From Prolixibacteraceae bacterium UBA6162 (GTDB lineage: Bacteria > Bacteroidota > Bacteroidia > Bacteroidales > Prolixibacteraceae), in assembly GCA_002428215.1 (NCBI GenBank), contig DIUI01000053.1, positions 1 to 7,434 of the forward strand: a stretch of 7,434 nt of DNA. The letters run 5' to 3'. The number at the start of each line of letters is the position of its first letter. Positions within the stretch are counted from its first letter, which is position 1. The position numbers and the translations under genes were made by a program. Shown piece after piece: positions 6,185-7,434 of this stretch. Under the pieces are notes generated by a model, which was not told the DNA's origin, did no database searches, and saw nothing but the letters and a program-made list of their open reading frames with translations.

Positions 6185-6618
6185 TAATGACCTTCAGTAT
6201 TTGATTTTATCTTCACCGGGAAATGATTCTGATCGTACATCCATGCTTCAAGCAATAGCGGAGGATCGGTTTCAATTGCCAATGAGTCGAGAAGATTACG
6301 CAAACCCAAAATTTCACGTTCATCGTTGGTTGTTCTATTGCCGTAGCCGGGTCCAACAAAACATGCGGGGCTTACCATCCAGGGTTCAATGGTTAGTTTT
6401 TTGTCGATGGCATCGGGTGCTGTAAAAGTGCTGTTCAATGCCATTCTTGCTTTTAGCTCTCTTGCGTAGTCGGTCAGCGTTACTGTAATGTACGTCGCTC
6501 CCTGTCCTGCGGTAGTACCCTGTCCTGTTGATTGTGCAATAGCCTCCGGAGCTGAAGATACCAAAACCACCATCGCTGCTGCCAATCCGATTCTGTTTAA
6601 AATTTTGATCTTTTTCAT
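6163..6618 (-). CDS. Secreted protein of unknown function
   Basis: I do not recognise a family. The 151-residue product begins with a clear Sec signal peptide: a basic start (KKIK, R9), a hydrophobic core at 11-20 and a likely cleavage after AIA (26-28) or Gln29. No lipobox cysteine is present, so the mature protein of about 122 residues is probably soluble in the periplasm or exported. It opens with a G/T/Q-rich linker (30-41), followed by a predicted strand (YITVTLTDY, 43-51), a basic helix, an acidic region near 98-102 and a LLDSLAIE segment (109-116). There is one cysteine (86) in the mature part. No membrane segment follows the signal. A strong Shine-Dalgarno and a possible hairpin at the end support a real gene. 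Nothing nearby hints at its role. Confidence 0.7.
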   Translation of the reverse strand: MKKIKILNRIGLAAAMVVLVSSAPEAIAQSTGQGTTAGQGATYITVTLTDYARELKARMALNSTFTAPDAIDKKLTIEPWMVSPACFVGPGYGNRTTNDEREILGLRNLLDSLAIETDPPLLLEAWMYDQNHFPVKIKSNTEGHYAENQSK

Positions 6619-6627
6619 TGCTGGTTT

Positions 6628-6633
6628 CCTCCT
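6628..6633 (-). promoter_or_regulatory. Strong Shine-Dalgarno of the secreted protein gene
   Basis: On the minus strand this is AGGAGG, nine bases before the ATG at 6618. Other genes in the window have no such site, and Bacteroidota mRNAs generally lack one. It fixes the start codon and suggests high translation. Confidence 0.65.
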
Positions 6634-7074
6634 GAATTTGTTTCTGAACTGTTTTCGATGGTATGACGCGGACTTAAAAGTATCGTTACACTTTTTTAGA
6701 ACTTTTTTATCAATGTTACCCGATTTTGCCTTGTAGTATGCAATGCATGGTATAGAAATCGTTTTGATTTAACACCAAAACAGCGTTTCGAAGCTGCTGC
6801 TGCACAAAGTGTTAATGCCCATTCGAGATTGATAAATTGATATATAGGATGATAGGGCTTAATTGGTCCTGAACTTTATGGTATGGCTGTCCCAATGTAT
6901 TCTTAACACCTTTCTTCGATTCGACCGAATATGGAGCATTTCAGCATCCTCGACAGGTTCTCCCTTCTTTATCCAATTGGTTTGGCGTGGTGCAGGGAGA
7001 TTGATGATTATTGGCTACCTTTACGTATCTATAGTTAAGTTGTATCACTATCCTATCCAACGAAAAAGCGTATT
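6634..7074. other. Long intergenic region without a convincing gene
   Basis: This spacer separates two divergent genes. It contains two direct copies of ACTTTTTTA (6690-6698 and 6701-6709), bracketed by GTTAC on each side; a CAGC...GCTG near-palindrome around TTCGAA (6781-6796); and an imperfect inverted repeat of TTAATGCCC (6812-6820) with GGGCTTAA (6855-6862). A box TACCTTTA at 7016-7023 resembles a -7 element for the GroES-like gene but lacks a partner. I found no tRNA cloverleaf. An open frame at 6863-7084 has no recognisable protein and overlaps the start of the next gene in another frame. A stretch without start codon around 6700-6840 also fits no family. Confidence 0.5.
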
Positions 7075-7434
7075 ATGTCGTTAAAGATCGAAGAAAAAAA
7101 TTTGGAACGGTTTATAATGGCAGGCGACCGTGTTTTGGTAAAGCCTAAAAACCCTGAACAAAGAACCGCATCGGGTCTTATTTTGCCTCCCACCGTGCAG
7201 GAAAATGAGAAATTGCTAAGCGGGTATGTTGTGAAAGTAGGACCGGGATATCCCATTCCGGCTATGACTGATGCCGATGAGCCATGGAAGGATAAACAGG
7301 ATGAAGTTAGGTATGTGCCGCTTCAGGCTCAGTGTGGCGATCTGGCGGTTTACCTTAACAAGAGCGGCTATGAGATTGAGTTTAATCAGGAGAAGTATGT
7401 TATTCTTCCGCACAGTGCAATTCTAATGCTCATA
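7075..7434 (+). CDS. GroES-like (Cpn10) co-chaperone family protein, cut by window edge
   Basis: The first 120 codons are open in frame to the last base. Residues 15-58 match the Cpn10 fold: MAGDRVLVKP (15-24), a mobile-loop-like EQRTASGLILPP (28-39) and SGYVVKVGPG (49-58). The second half GDLAVYLNKSGYEIEF (88-103) and EKYVILPHSAILMLI (106-120) matches the GroES C-terminal strands, so only a few residues are probably missing. Compared with GroES it has an N-terminal extension of about 14 residues and a longer, charged loop at 59-85 rich in P, D and K. This divergent form is known in Bacteroidota beside the standard groES-groEL pair, and no groEL is visible here. Whether it works with GroEL is not shown. 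The ATG at 7075 is the first in frame. Minus-strand frames at 7053-7256 and 7216-7413 are shadows. Confidence 0.85.
   Translation, partial: MSLKIEEKNLERFIMAGDRVLVKPKNPEQRTASGLILPPTVQENEKLLSGYVVKVGPGYPIPAMTDADEPWKDKQDEVRYVPLQAQCGDLAVYLNKSGYEIEFNQEKYVILPHSAILMLI

Noticed and set aside
6090..6425. Plus-strand open frame of 111 codons overlapping the end of map
   Set aside because: It is opposite the secreted protein gene, which has a signal peptide and a strong Shine-Dalgarno; this frame has neither.
6863..7084. Plus-strand open frame of 73 codons before the GroES-like gene
   Set aside because: No recognisable protein, no ribosome site, and it overlaps the next gene's start in a different frame.

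Overview
The window looks like ordinary chromosome of a Bacteroidota bacterium, probably Bacteroidales or a relative. The evidence is the protein variants: a GTGKD-type MiaA, a GroES-like co-chaperone with a long insert, an E. coli-type Map, and an STN domain on an esterase. Shine-Dalgarno sequences are mostly absent, and several starts have boxes resembling the TTTG / TAnnTTTG promoter of this phylum. There is no tRNA, rRNA, CRISPR array, transposase or integrase, and nothing suggests recent transfer.

Layout from left to right. The left edge (1-336, minus) holds the first 112 codons of queG, cut by the window end. A divergent spacer of 189 bp, with a hairpin and a perfect 10-bp palindrome, leads to a secreted esterase (526-1905, plus). 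It carries an STN-like domain ahead of an acetylxylan-esterase-like alpha/beta hydrolase core. Twenty bases later comes a stand-alone acyltransferase of the 2-oxoacid dehydrogenase E2 family (1926-2765, plus). Its stop codon overlaps the stop of a convergent, C-terminally short cutC (2762-3397, minus). Almost back to back with cutC lies miaA (3449-4384, plus), which runs toward an acyl-ACP thioesterase (4400-5137, minus). A divergent spacer of 216 bp separates the thioesterase from map (5354-6133, plus). Map converges on an unrecognised secreted protein (6163-6618, minus) with an unusually strong Shine-Dalgarno. A 456-bp spacer without a convincing gene follows, and the right edge (7075-7434, plus) holds a GroES-like co-chaperone cut by the window end.

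The genes do not form one pathway. From the E2-like gene onward every neighbour is on the opposite strand, so most are probably single-gene transcription units. The only possible operon is esterase plus E2-like gene, and even there a promoter-like pair lies in the end of the esterase gene. Loose themes are tRNA anticodon-loop modification (queG for position 34, miaA for position 37), protein maturation and folding (map, GroES-like), and acyl transfer or hydrolysis (esterase, E2-like protein, thioesterase). I see no clear undescribed multi-gene system. The most unusual items are the STN-hydrolase fusion, the stand-alone E2-like acyltransferase, the short CutC and the unknown secreted protein.
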